Notes: generated by a model from the letters alone, not told the origin. Counted from the first letter of the stretch, positions 32,906 to 41,642 are shown. The stretch is 64,000 nucleotides of DNA from CAVPTL01 sp963708725 (GCA_963708725.1 CAVPTL010000008.1:124001-188000); one strand, 5' to 3'. Program-made: numbers and translations.

Positions 32906-34342
32906 ATGGCCACCGATTCCGGACACTCTGTATTCACAATCCAGGATTTGTTGCAGCTCGAGCCGCTGCGTGACGCCGAAGTGTCGGTCGCTGCCGGCGT
33001 CCAGCGACTCGGCAATACGGTGGACTGGGTGCACGTGTTCGAGACGCCGTTTGTCAGCGACGTGCTGCGCGGGGGCGAGTTTCTGCTGACCACGGGAATT
33101 GGTCTGGCCGGTATGAGCCCGCCGGAGGTCGACGCGCTGGTGGGCACGCTGGCGCGCTCCGGCGCCGCCGGCATCGGATTTGAGCCGAGCCACGCGCCGC
33201 CCGAGATCCTGGTCGAGCCGTGTCGGAACCACGATCTTCCGCTGGTGATCTTCGGGCAGTCGGTGCGATTCGTGGACGTCACCCACGCCGTCCACGAGCG
33301 GCTGGTGTCACGAGAGCTGGGCATGCTGCGACGCGCGGTCGCCCTCCAGACCCAGCTCCGCGATGCTGCCCGGGAGGGACTCGGTCCAGCCGGCCTGGTG
33401 GCCGCGCTGAGTGACGTCCTGGGCGCCCAGGTGCTGCTCGAGCGAAGCGACCGCACCCCCATCGCGAGCGCCCCGGAGGGCGGGCTGGACGTGGCGTTCA
33501 TGGACGCGCTTGACCGCTCGCGCCAGCGGCTTCCCACCCCCATCCATACGCGTCTGGTATCGCCGGGTGCCCGTCTGCATCTCTTGACGCGAGCCGACGA
33601 CGAACTCGACGTACTGGCAATCGACGAGGCCTCACTGCTTCTCAGTGTCGCGTTGGCGGCTCAGCCACCCACCGACGAGGTGCCGTCCGCCGAGCGCGCG
33701 CGGCTGCTCGCGCGGCTCGCCGAGGGCCGTGCCGGCAGCGGCACCGACGTCGTCCGCCGCGCGCGGGCGGTGGGCGTTGACCTGAGCCGCGCGACGCTCT
33801 GGGCAGTTCACGGTCGCGGGTCGCTGGCACGGTTCGACCAGCTCGGGCTCGATGCCCTGGTCGAGGGCGGGCGAGCGTTGGTCGCGGTGCGAAGCGACAC
33901 CGACCTGCCCGCGATCGTCCGCGACCTGGTGCGCCGTGGCGCGATTACCGCAGCAGGCATCGACAGCCGCGGCGGCGAGCCGTGGCAGATCAAAGAGGCG
34001 CTCGCAGCCGCCGAGCGGGCGTGCCTGGTGGCCGGCGCAGCGGGGCCGGTCATTCGCAGCGGGGCCAGTCTGGGTGCGCTGGGATCACTCGCCCGCGACG
34101 TCCTGGCGGGTGAGCGGATGGAATCACGATTTGACGCGGCAGGCCGCGAGACGGTCGAGGCGCTTGTGGAAAGCGGTTGGTCGAAGGCCGCGGCGGCTCG
34201 ACGGCTTGGGATCGCACGCCAGCGCGTGTACGAGCGCCTCGCCGCGCTCTCGAGCCGCCACGACCTCGACTTCGACCTCACTCAGACCCGGACAGAGCTC
34301 GCCCTCGAGGTCTGGACCGTCCGCATGAGCGAGCTCGCATGA
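32906..34342 (+). CDS. PucR-family transcriptional regulator
   Basis: The 478-residue protein has an N-terminal PucR ligand-binding domain (FTIQDLLQLEPLRDAEV, GGEFLLTTGIGL) and a C-terminal helix-turn-helix (ESGWSKAAAARRLGIARQRVYERLAAL), the usual CdaR/PucR layout. Such proteins sense small catabolic signals. It is divergent from the MMSDH operon with a 76-bp shared region, so control of that operon is likely (inference). ATG at 32906 lies 9 nt after TACACT, giving a leader of two or three bases; a GTG at 32897 is the alternative. Confidence 0.85.
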   Translation: MATDSGHSVFTIQDLLQLEPLRDAEVSVAAGVQRLGNTVDWVHVFETPFVSDVLRGGEFLLTTGIGLAGMSPPEVDALVGTLARSGAAGIGFEPSHAPPEILVEPCRNHDLPLVIFGQSVRFVDVTHAVHERLVSRELGMLRRAVALQTQLRDAAREGLGPAGLVAALSDVLGAQVLLERSDRTPIASAPEGGLDVAFMDALDRSRQRLPTPIHTRLVSPGARLHLLTRADDELDVLAIDEASLLLSVALAAQPPTDEVPSAERARLLARLAEGRAGSGTDVVRRARAVGVDLSRATLWAVHGRGSLARFDQLGLDALVEGGRALVAVRSDTDLPAIVRDLVRRGAITAAGIDSRGGEPWQIKEALAAAERACLVAGAAGPVIRSGASLGALGSLARDVLAGERMESRFDAAGRETVEALVESGWSKAAAARRLGIARQRVYERLAALSSRHDLDFDLTQTRTELALEVWTVRMSELA

Positions 34343-34345
34343 GTG

Positions 34346-34378
34346 GTGAATAAATGGTGCCAGGCACCATTTATTCAC
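34346..34378. repeat. Dispersed 33-bp palindrome, copy 1
   Basis: GTGAATAAATGGTGCC and GGCACCATTTATTCAC are 16-nt arms around a single central A. The identical arms recur at 63739-63771 and, with one terminal mismatch, at 48808-48840. This copy lies just after the pucR stop (34342) and ends at the base before the -10 box of the next gene. Confidence 0.9.
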
Positions 34379-34384
34379 TAGGGT
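34379..34384 (+). promoter_or_regulatory. -10 box for the SEC-C gene
   Basis: TAGGGT lies 6 nt before the ATG at 34391 with no ribosome site between, indicating a leaderless transcript. It starts at the base after palindrome copy 1, so the -35 region falls inside that repeat. Confidence 0.5.
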
Positions 34385-34390
34385 TCGGGG

Positions 34391-34885
34391 ATGGTTGGAC
34401 TGATCGACTCGGGGTGGGCGGCGTGGCTGCCCAACGAGCTGGCTGACGCGTACGCCAGCCTGAACACCAATGCCGCGGGCCGGCGCGCGTTCGCGAAGCG
34501 ACTCGAGGCTGGCCCCGACGCCGCGGCTCGAGACCGCTGGGACCGGTTTCGGCTAGTTGCGCCCTCGAGGGTCGACCTCCCCGAGACCGCGGATGGGCTC
34601 ACCGGTGCGGACTGCTTTGCGATCCTCGAGCAGCTCGGTCTGGTCGACGGCGACCCGCCGCGCGCGATCGAGCCCGAGCCGGTCGAGCTGGTGCTCACGC
34701 TCGATCACGAGCAGGTACGGGAACTCGAAGACGTACGCATGGCGCGCACACCCGGGGAGCCGGCGGCGACTCCGATCGATGCGCTGCCCTCGCTGGATCA
34801 GCGCTTTGGGGGAGCCGACATCGGGCGAAATGACCCCTGCCCGTGCGGCTCAGGGAAGAAGTACAAGCGCTGTCACGGCCGGTAA
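34391..34885 (+). CDS. SEC-C motif zinc-binding protein
   Basis: The 164-residue protein ends in the SEC-C motif (GRNDPCPCGSGKKYKRCHGR), a zinc-binding tail also found at the end of SecA and in many small stand-alone proteins. The N-terminal 110 residues are charged and helical with no recognised domain. SEC-C modules often mediate ribosome, SecB or metal binding, but the role here is unknown. It is convergent with the carboxylase gene downstream (16 bp gap). The start codon is supported by the leaderless -10 spacing. Confidence 0.8.
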   Translation: MVGLIDSGWAAWLPNELADAYASLNTNAAGRRAFAKRLEAGPDAAARDRWDRFRLVAPSRVDLPETADGLTGADCFAILEQLGLVDGDPPRAIEPEPVELVLTLDHEQVRELEDVRMARTPGEPAATPIDALPSLDQRFGGADIGRNDPCPCGSGKKYKRCHGR

Positions 34886-34901
34886 ATCACCGGCGCAGCG
34901 G

Positions 34902-36653
34902 TCAGACCAATCGGATGAGGCCCTGGCCTGCCGAAACCTGATCGCCGACCGCGATCTCGACGGTCTCGATCGTGCCACTGTGATGCGCAACGATCTCGTT
35001 TTCCATCTTCATGGCTTCGACGACCACCAGCACGTCTCCGGGAGACACCTCTGCGCCCGCTTCGACCGCGATCTTGAGCACCGTTCCCTGCATCGGGCTG
35101 GCGATCACGTCCACGGCGCCATGGGCACTCTTCTCGCGCTCGGCCAGATCGGCTCGGCGCTGCCGCAGCCGTGTGCGGCCGGGATGCTCGGGTTCGCTCA
35201 CGGTCACCTCGAAGCGCTTGCCCCCAACCTCGGTCACAACGGTTCTCACGCGCTGCTCGGTGGGTACGTCCACCCGCGGGTTGGCGGGCGGCGGCTCGGT
35301 TTCGAGCTCGGCGGCGTAGCCACCGCCCTCGACGAACGCGTGCAACGACCCCCCCTCGATGAAGGCTGGCTGCTCGAGGATCGCACGGTGGATCGGAATC
35401 AGCGTTTTGACACCGCCGACTTCGAACTCGCCGAGGGCGCGCAGCATGCGCCGTCGCGCCAGCTCGCGAGTCTGATCCCACACCACCAGCTTTGCCACCA
35501 TCGGGTCGTACAGCTCGGAGATCGTCGAGCCCTCCACGACCCCGGAATCGACCCGCACCCCCGGCCCTGACGGCTCGCGATAGCGAGTGATCAAGCCCGG
35601 CGTGGGAATGAATCCGAGCGCAGGATCCTCGGCGTTGATGCGACACTGAATCGAGTGCCCTACCAGCCGGACGTCCGACTGGGCATAGCCGAGCGGCTCA
35701 CCCGCCGCGATCCGCAGCTGCTCGCGCACCAGGTCGAGACCGGTCACCTCCTCGGTGATCGTGTGCTCCACCTGGAGCCGCGTGTTCATCTCGAGGAAGT
35801 AGTAGGTGCCGTCGCCGGCAAGCAATCCCTCGACCGTGCCCGCATTGGTGTACCCGACGGCCTTGGCCGCATCGACCCCGATCCTCCCGATCGCCTCGCG
35901 CAACTCCGGTGTCACCACCGGCGAGGGCGTTTCCTCCACGATTTTCTGGTGCCGCCGCTGAATCGAGCAGTCCCGCTCCCCCAGGTGCACCACCTGGCCG
36001 TGCTCGTCAGCAAGCACCTGCACCTCGATGTGACGAGGATCGTCGAGGTAGCGCTCGATGTACACGGTGTCGTCGGCGAAGTAGGCCGCGCCCTCCCGCC
36101 GGGCGGACTCGTACCCCGCAACCAGATCTTCCTCGGCCCGCACCACCTTGATGCCTTTGCCGCCGCCACCGGCGGCCGCCTTGATGGCGATCGGGTATCC
36201 GATCTCGGAAGCAATCCGGCGGGCGTCCTCGACCGTCTCGACGGGATCGGTGACGCCGGGCACGATCGGGACCCCGGCGGCGGCCATCACCTGCCTGGCG
36301 CTGGTCTTCGACGCCATCGCATCCATGGCGCCGGGTGGCGGTCCCACAAACGTCACCCCCGCCCCGGCGCAGGCACGTGCAAAGCCGGAGTTCTCCGCCA
36401 GGAATCCAAATCCCGGGTGAATCGCCTCCGCGCCGGCGCGAACAGCGCATTCGACAATCGTGTCGCCCTGGAGGTAGCTCTGGGTGGCCGGCCCCGGGCC
36501 GATCCGAAAGGCCTCGTCGGCGTAGCGAACGAACTCGGCTTCGCGATCGGCATCGCTGTAGACCGCCACCGACCCGATCCCCATCTCACGCAGCGTGCGA
36601 AACACGCGAATCGCGATCTCGCCTCGGTTGGCTACGAGCACCTTCGAAAACAT
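34902..36653 (-). CDS. accA: Acyl-CoA carboxylase alpha subunit (biotin carboxylase + BCCP)
   Basis: The 583-residue protein fuses biotin carboxylase (FSKVLVANRGEIAIRVFR, glycine loop AAAGGGGKGIKVV, EMNTRLQVEH) with a C-terminal biotinyl domain. The biotin lysine is in VEAMKMEN, and the lipoyl/biotinyl fold covers the last 75 residues. This alpha-chain layout is standard for actinobacterial acetyl/propionyl-CoA carboxylases. It starts immediately after the stop of the small AccE-like gene. Together with the carboxyltransferase upstream it probably carboxylates propionyl- or acetyl-CoA. The symbol follows actinobacterial usage. Confidence 0.93.
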   Translation of the reverse strand: MFSKVLVANRGEIAIRVFRTLREMGIGSVAVYSDADREAEFVRYADEAFRIGPGPATQSYLQGDTIVECAVRAGAEAIHPGFGFLAENSGFARACAGAGVTFVGPPPGAMDAMASKTSARQVMAAAGVPIVPGVTDPVETVEDARRIASEIGYPIAIKAAAGGGGKGIKVVRAEEDLVAGYESARREGAAYFADDTVYIERYLDDPRHIEVQVLADEHGQVVHLGERDCSIQRRHQKIVEETPSPVVTPELREAIGRIGVDAAKAVGYTNAGTVEGLLAGDGTYYFLEMNTRLQVEHTITEEVTGLDLVREQLRIAAGEPLGYAQSDVRLVGHSIQCRINAEDPALGFIPTPGLITRYREPSGPGVRVDSGVVEGSTISELYDPMVAKLVVWDQTRELARRRMLRALGEFEVGGVKTLIPIHRAILEQPAFIEGGSLHAFVEGGGYAAELETEPPPANPRVDVPTEQRVRTVVTEVGGKRFEVTVSEPEHPGRTRLRQRRADLAEREKSAHGAVDVIASPMQGTVLKIAVEAGAEVSPGDVLVVVEAMKMENEIVAHHSGTIETVEIAVGDQVSAGQGLIRLV

Positions 36654-36788
36654 CTAGCGGCGAGACTGCTCGACGGGGGGATTGGCAGCGGGAGGATCCG
36701 GCTCGATCATGCCGATGGCCGCCAGCGCCTTGCGGATGGCCTCACGCTCGTCCGCGGTCGGTTCGGGAGCGATGTCGATGTGTGTCAC
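36654..36788 (-). CDS. Acyl-CoA carboxylase epsilon-like small subunit
   Basis: The 44-residue frame (starting VTHIDIAPEPTADEREAIRKAL) lies between the carboxyltransferase and alpha-subunit genes. Its GTG overlaps the upstream stop (GTGA), and its TAG abuts the next ATG. The TADEREAIRKALAAIG helix and proline-rich tail match the short epsilon subunits (AccE5-like) of actinobacterial carboxylases, which stabilise the complex. The position is the strongest evidence, because the family is small and divergent. It is easily missed by gene callers. Confidence 0.7.
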   Translation of the reverse strand: MTHIDIAPEPTADEREAIRKALAAIGMIEPDPPAANPPVEQSRR

Positions 36789-38344
36789 AGCGGGATGTTG
36801 CCGTGCTTGCGGGCTGGACGCTCCACCCGTTTGCCGCGACATGTCTCGAGGGCGTTGATCAGCATCGGCCGGGTGCGCCGGGGGGCGATCACGTCGTCGA
36901 CATAGCCTCGCTCCGCCGCGGTGAACGGATTGGCGAACCGCTCGCGGTACTCCTCCACCAGCTCGGCCCGCCGGGCCACCGGGTCGTCGGCTTGCTCGAG
37001 CTCCTTGCGAAACACGATGTTGACGGCACCGTCTGAGCCCATCACCGCCACCTCGGCCGTCGGCCAGGCAAAGTTGAAGTCGGCGCCGACGTGCTTCGAA
37101 CTCATCACGTCGTAGGCACCGCCGTAGGCCTTGCGCGTGATCACCGCAAGCTTGGGCACCGTCGCCTCGCAATAGGCGTACAAAAGCTTGGCGCCGTGGC
37201 GGATGATGCCGCCCCACTCCTGCTCGGTGCCGGGCAGGAATCCCGGCACGTCCACGAACGTCACCACCGGGATCCCGAAAGCGTCACAGGTGCGGACGAA
37301 GCGTGCACCCTTGGTCGAGCTGGCGATGTCGAGCACTCCGGCCAGCGCGCGCGGCTGGTTGGCGACCACTCCCACCGGCGATCCCCCGAGCCGAGCGAAG
37401 CCGCAGATCAGGTTCTCGGCCCACCGCGGCTGAACCTCCAGGAACTCTCCGTCGTCCATGACCCGGCGAATCACCTCATGCATGTCGTAGGGGCGGGTCG
37501 GCTCGTCGGGAATCAGTGAGTCGAGCTCAACGTCCTGGCGATCGGACGGGTCGGAAGCCGGCTCCCACGGTGGCGGCTCGGTGTTGGACTGGGGCAGAAA
37601 CGAGAGCAGGTAACGGCAGTCCGCAAGCAGCGCATGCTCGTCGGGGGCTGTGAAGTGCGCCACCCCGGAGCGGGTTGCATGGGTGGTTGCGCCGCCGAGT
37701 TCCTCGAAGCTCACGTCCTCGCCGGTGACGGTCTTCACGACCTCGGGCCCGGTGATGAACATGTGCGAGGTCTCCTCGACCATCATCACGAAGTCGGTGA
37801 TTGCCGGTGAGTACACCGCACCACCGGCGCACGGACCCATCACCAGCGAGATCTGTGGAATCACTCCGGAAGCGTTCACGTTGCGGGTGAAGATGTCGGC
37901 GTAGCCGGCCAGGGAGACCACACCTTCCTGGATCCGGGCCCCGCCGGAATCGTTGATTCCGACGATCGGACAGCCGTAGCGGATCGCCATGTCCATCACT
38001 TTCACGATCTTCTCCGCAAAGGCTTCTCCTAGGGAGCCGCCGAAGACAGTGAAGTCTTGAGAGAACACGAACACCCGTCGCCCCTCGACCGTGCCGTGGC
38101 CAGTCACCACTCCGTCGCCATACGGCCGGTTTTCCATCATCCCGAAGTTCGGGCTGCGATGCTGGACAAACGCGTCCAGCTCCACGAACGACTCCGGGTC
38201 GAGCAGCGCTTCGATTCGCTCGCGTGCGAGCAGCTTGCCCTTGGAGCGCTGGCGCTCAACCGCAGCTGGAGAAGCGGGATGCCGCGCCTGCTCGTGGAGC
38301 CGCTCGAGCGCGTCGACCAGTTCGCGGGTTGTGTGCTCGCTCAC
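36785..38344 (-). CDS. pccB: Acyl-CoA carboxylase carboxyltransferase (beta) subunit
   Basis: The 519-residue product has the two crotonase-like carboxyltransferase domains. The oxyanion segments are SGGARIQEGVVSLAGYADIF and MGPCAGGAVYSPAITDF in the first half, and VDVPGFLPGTEQEWGGIIRHGAKLLYAYCEATVPK with ITRKAYGGAYDVMSSKH in the second. This is typical of propionyl/acetyl-CoA carboxylases. GTG at 38344 is supported by TACGCT 8 nt upstream; longer frames run through the leader of the divergent gene. It is the first gene of the three-gene carboxylase operon. A methylmalonyl-CoA mutase gene nearby favours propionyl-CoA as substrate. Confidence 0.9.
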   Translation of the reverse strand: MSEHTTRELVDALERLHEQARHPASPAAVERQRSKGKLLARERIEALLDPESFVELDAFVQHRSPNFGMMENRPYGDGVVTGHGTVEGRRVFVFSQDFTVFGGSLGEAFAEKIVKVMDMAIRYGCPIVGINDSGGARIQEGVVSLAGYADIFTRNVNASGVIPQISLVMGPCAGGAVYSPAITDFVMMVEETSHMFITGPEVVKTVTGEDVSFEELGGATTHATRSGVAHFTAPDEHALLADCRYLLSFLPQSNTEPPPWEPASDPSDRQDVELDSLIPDEPTRPYDMHEVIRRVMDDGEFLEVQPRWAENLICGFARLGGSPVGVVANQPRALAGVLDIASSTKGARFVRTCDAFGIPVVTFVDVPGFLPGTEQEWGGIIRHGAKLLYAYCEATVPKLAVITRKAYGGAYDVMSSKHVGADFNFAWPTAEVAVMGSDGAVNIVFRKELEQADDPVARRAELVEEYRERFANPFTAAERGYVDDVIAPRRTRPMLINALETCRGKRVERPARKHGNIPL

Positions 38345-38352
38345 GGCCCGGG

Positions 38353-38358
38353 AGCGTA
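38353..38358 (-). promoter_or_regulatory. -10 box for the carboxyltransferase gene
   Basis: TACGCT on the minus strand, 8 nt before the GTG at 38344. With 7-8 nt to the start site the transcript would be leaderless or nearly so. Confidence 0.4.
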
Positions 38359-38407
38359 CTCGAAACCCGACCGCCGGAAGCTGTAGGATGGTGGCCTCAG
38401 CACGACA

Positions 38408-38443
38408 CGTTATCCGTACACCCTGGCAGGGGGGCGTGTAACG
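38408..38443. promoter_or_regulatory. Inverted-repeat element in the divergent pccB / sugar transferase region
   Basis: CGTTA and TAACG arms enclose about 26 nt that include a CCCT-GGC-AGGG hairpin. The element lies between two divergent promoters and could be an operator. The short arms make chance possible. Confidence 0.3.
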
Positions 38444-38480
38444 GTGACCATTTGGGGGTGGGAATCGGTGCAAAACCCGC

Positions 38481-38509
38481 TTGACGAGGCCCCATTTCGG
38501 GAGTACGTT
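38481..38509 (+). promoter_or_regulatory. Sigma-70-type promoter for the sugar transferase gene
   Basis: TTGACG (38481), a 17-nt spacer and TACGTT (38504) form the clearest plus-strand promoter seen in the window. Initiation is expected near 38516, which argues that the TTG at 38515 is not the start codon of the gene. Confidence 0.6.
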
Positions 38510-38535
38510 CGAGATTGCGAGGTAGCGGACCGAAG

Positions 38536-40062
38536 GTGGCAGAAAAGGTGGGCGACCAACCAGGTGCAGACCGTGCGGCGGCAACCGCGGTGGACAGGAG
38601 TCTGTCCGCCGTCGTAAGCGCGCCCGCACCCGACCTCACGCCCGTCCCCGCCGCTCCGCCGCACCGGTCAGAGCGATCGCGGCGATCGTTCGTCAAGGTC
38701 GCGTTGGCGACCGCCGATTTCCTCGCACTGATCACCGCGATCGGTGTGGTCTCATTCTGGATCAAGTACCCGTCGCAGCTCACGCCGCTGTTCCTGGTTC
38801 TGCCACTGTGGGCGATGCTGACGGGGTTCTATGGCCTCTACCGGCGCGACCGCGTCGGCGCCGACAACGCAACCCTGGACGAGATTTGGCCGATCTTCCA
38901 CTGCGTCACCGTGGCGACCTGGCTGGTGTTCGTGCTGACGCAGCTCACCCCCGTGCGCGACCTGCACGGCGGCCACATGGCCGCCTTCTGGGTGATCGCG
39001 ATCGTGGCCGTCCCGATCTACCGAAGCGTGGTGCGCGCGGTGCTCCGGAGCCGAACGACGCTCAAGCAAAATGCCGTCATCGTCGGGGCCGGCCTGGTCG
39101 GACAGGAGATCGCGCGGAAGGTCATGCGCCAGCAGAACTACGGGCTCGACCTCGTCGGATTCGTCGATGCCGATCCCCTGCCCCTGCACCAGGAACTGAC
39201 CGACGTACCGGTGCTCGGAGCTCCCGATGAGCTCGCACGGATTCTCGAGGAGCACCACGTCGAACACGTCGTGCTCGCCTTCACCGCCGACCACGAGGCG
39301 GGCCTCGGGGTCGTGCGCGTGTGCAACGAGCTCGGCGTGCAGGTGGACATCGTGCCTCGCCTCTTCGAGGTCGTGGGCAGCCGCGCGGCGGTGTACTCAC
39401 TCGAAGGAACTCCCCTGCTCGGGCTGACGCCACCGGTGCTGGGAATGAGCCACCGGCTCGCCAAGCGCGCGATGGATGTGTTTGGTGCGGCGGTCGGGTT
39501 GGTGCTGCTCTCGCCGATGTTCCTGGTCGCCGCGATCGCGATCAAGCTCAACTCGAAGGGTCCCGTGTTCTTCACGCAGACCCGGATCGGACGCGGACAA
39601 AACGCGTTCACGATCGTCAAGTTCCGGACCATGGTGGCCGACGCCGAGGAGCGGAAATCCGAGGTCGAACACCTCAACGAACATCGTGGGCTCGGCGACG
39701 ACCGCATGTTCAAGATCACCGACGATCCCCGCGTCACGCGGGTCGGGAAGTTCTTGCGAAAGACCTCGATCGACGAGTTTCCGCAGCTCTGGAACGTGCT
39801 GCGTGGCGAGATGAGCCTGGTGGGCCCGAGACCACTGATCCCTCACGAGCACAAGTTCGTGAACGACTGGGGCCTACGGCGACTCGACTTGACACCCGGT
39901 CTGACCGGCCTGTGGCAGGTGTGCGGACGCAGCGAGGTGACGTTCTCGCAGATGCTCGTGCTCGACTATCTGTACGTCACCAACTGGAGCCTCTGGGGCG
40001 ACATCACGCTGATCCTGCGCACCGTCCCGGCTCTGCTCGGCAAGACCCGCGGCGCGTCTTAG
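38536..40062 (+). CDS. Undecaprenyl-phosphate sugar phosphotransferase (polyprenyl glycosylphosphotransferase)
   Basis: The product has an N-terminal four-span membrane region, a nucleotide-binding-like domain (AVIVGAGLVGQEIARKVMRQ) and a C-terminal bacterial sugar transferase domain. That domain includes KRAMDVFGAAVGLVLLSPMF, the KFRTM motif, RVGKFLRKTSIDEFPQLWNVLRGEMSLVGPRPL and GLWQVCGRS. These match WbaP/CpsE-type enzymes that load the first sugar phosphate of a capsule or exopolysaccharide onto undecaprenyl phosphate. The start is uncertain: GTG at 38536 fits the promoter, with GTG at 38548 as an alternative. It is convergent with the mutase gene. Confidence 0.88.
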   Translation: MAEKVGDQPGADRAAATAVDRSLSAVVSAPAPDLTPVPAAPPHRSERSRRSFVKVALATADFLALITAIGVVSFWIKYPSQLTPLFLVLPLWAMLTGFYGLYRRDRVGADNATLDEIWPIFHCVTVATWLVFVLTQLTPVRDLHGGHMAAFWVIAIVAVPIYRSVVRAVLRSRTTLKQNAVIVGAGLVGQEIARKVMRQQNYGLDLVGFVDADPLPLHQELTDVPVLGAPDELARILEEHHVEHVVLAFTADHEAGLGVVRVCNELGVQVDIVPRLFEVVGSRAAVYSLEGTPLLGLTPPVLGMSHRLAKRAMDVFGAAVGLVLLSPMFLVAAIAIKLNSKGPVFFTQTRIGRGQNAFTIVKFRTMVADAEERKSEVEHLNEHRGLGDDRMFKITDDPRVTRVGKFLRKTSIDEFPQLWNVLRGEMSLVGPRPLIPHEHKFVNDWGLRRLDLTPGLTGLWQVCGRSEVTFSQMLVLDYLYVTNWSLWGDITLILRTVPALLGKTRGAS

Positions 40063-41642
40063 GCGCGCGAGCGGATGCTGTCGTAGGTTCCCCACTCGCG
40101 CCGGAGCTCGGTGCACACCTCGCCGATAGTCGCATAGGCGCGCAGCGCCTCGCGGATCGGAACCAGCAGGTTGTCGTCGGCGCTGGCCGAGGCTCGCACC
40201 GCGGCCAGCGCCTGCTCGACCGCGCCAGCGTCGCGCCCAGTCCTGACCGCGGCGGTGCGCTCGCACTGGCGCCGCTCGGACTGCGGGTCGATCTGCTGGA
40301 GCTCGACTGCCTCGTCGGTTTCGGCGATCCAGCGATTGACGCCCACGATCACCTCATCGCCCGATTGCACCCGCTGGTGATGGGCGAACGCGGCCTGCTC
40401 GATCTGATCCTGTACCCAGCCCGCCTCGACGGCGGCCACCGCCCCACCGAGATCGTCGATCTCGGTGATCAGCTCGCGCGCCATCGTCGCCAGCTCGTCG
40501 GTCAGTGCCTCGATGTAGTAGCTCCCCGCCAACGGATCCGTGGTCTGGGTCGCGCCCGCTTCGGTCGCAAGGATCTGCTGGGTGCGAAGCGCGATGGTCG
40601 CGCTGCGCTCGGTTGGAAGCGCGAGCGCTTCATCAAACCCGTTGGTGTGGAGGCTCTGGGCGCCTCCGCAGACCGCGGAGAACGCCTGCACGGCAACCCG
40701 CACGATGTTGTTCTCGGCCTGCTGGGCGGTCAGGGTCGATCCCCCCGTCTGAGCGTGAAACCGCAGCATCTGTGAGCGCTCGTCGGTCGCACCGAACCGC
40801 TCGCGCATGACCTCTGCCCACAGCATCCGCGCCGCCCGGAACTTGGCGACTTCCTGGAAAAAATCGTTGTGGGCATTGAAGAAGAACGACAGACGCCGGG
40901 CGAACGCATCCACCTCGAGTCCCGCCTCCACCGCGGCCGAGACGTACGCGATGCCGTTGGCGATCGTGAACGCGAGCTCCTGCGCGGCGGTCGAGCCGGC
41001 TTCGCGGATGTGGTATCCCGAGATCGAGATGGTGTTGAACCGCGGCAGGCGTTCGGTGCAGTACCGAAACGTGTCCACCGTCAGGCGCATGCTCGGCCGC
41101 GCCGGGAAGATGTAGTTGCCCCGGGCGATGTACTCCTTGAGGATGTCGTTTTGGATCGTCCCGGAAAGCTGCTCGGGCGAAACGCCCTGTTTCTCGCCCA
41201 CCAGCTCATACAGCAGCAGAAGCAGCGCGCCGGGGGCGTTGATCGTCATCGACGTCGACACGTCGCTCAGCGGGATGCCATCCAGCAGCAGCTCCATGTC
41301 GGCCAGCGAGTCGATCGCAACCCCGGTGCGGCCGACCTCACCGAGCGCCAGCGGATCGTCCGAGTCGAGCCCGAGCTGGGTCGGCAGGTCGAACGCCACC
41401 GACAACCCGGTCTGCCCCCGCTCGAGCAGCAGATGGAATCGTTTGTTGGTGTCCTCCGCGGACGAGAAGCCGGCGTATTGCCGCATCGTCCACGGGCGCT
41501 TGCGGTAGCCCTCGGGCCGCCCGCCGCGGGTGAACGGGTACAGGCCGGGGTCGGGACGCGGGGCGCCGGCGTCTTCGAGCCGGTAAACCGGCTTGACGGG
41601 GATCCCCGAATCGGTGTGACGGTCGCTGTCGGACACGGCCAT
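40059..41642 (-). CDS. Methylmalonyl-CoA mutase large subunit (substrate domain only)
   Basis: The 527-residue protein has the mutase TIM-barrel signatures RQYAGFSSAEDTNKRFHLLLERGQTGLSVAFDLPTQ, SMTINAPG, RPSMRLTVDTFRYC and TGGSTLTAQQAENNIVRVA. The C-terminal B12-binding domain is absent, so it must pair with a separate small subunit not seen in this window. It is homologous to the 1A-type subunit that rearranges methylmalonyl-CoA, or a related acyl-CoA such as isobutyryl-CoA, with adenosylcobalamin. ATG at 41642 lies 6 nt after TAGAGT (leaderless). Its stop interlocks with the sugar transferase stop. Confidence 0.9.
   Translation of the reverse strand: MAVSDSDRHTDSGIPVKPVYRLEDAGAPRPDPGLYPFTRGGRPEGYRKRPWTMRQYAGFSSAEDTNKRFHLLLERGQTGLSVAFDLPTQLGLDSDDPLALGEVGRTGVAIDSLADMELLLDGIPLSDVSTSMTINAPGALLLLLYELVGEKQGVSPEQLSGTIQNDILKEYIARGNYIFPARPSMRLTVDTFRYCTERLPRFNTISISGYHIREAGSTAAQELAFTIANGIAYVSAAVEAGLEVDAFARRLSFFFNAHNDFFQEVAKFRAARMLWAEVMRERFGATDERSQMLRFHAQTGGSTLTAQQAENNIVRVAVQAFSAVCGGAQSLHTNGFDEALALPTERSATIALRTQQILATEAGATQTTDPLAGSYYIEALTDELATMARELITEIDDLGGAVAAVEAGWVQDQIEQAAFAHHQRVQSGDEVIVGVNRWIAETDEAVELQQIDPQSERRQCERTAAVRTGRDAGAVEQALAAVRASASADDNLLVPIREALRAYATIGEVCTELRREWGTYDSIRSRA

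Noticed and set aside
34124..34378. Short frames with shared peptides (NKWCLAPFI) near each palindrome
   Set aside because: The shared peptide is just the palindrome translated in one frame. No common gene family is implied.
38405..38500. Possible cobalamin-type riboswitch upstream of the sugar transferase
   Set aside because: A GGTG-AAAACCC-like stretch drew attention, but the region lies upstream of the mapped promoter and lacks the B12-box consensus, so it would not be transcribed into the gene.
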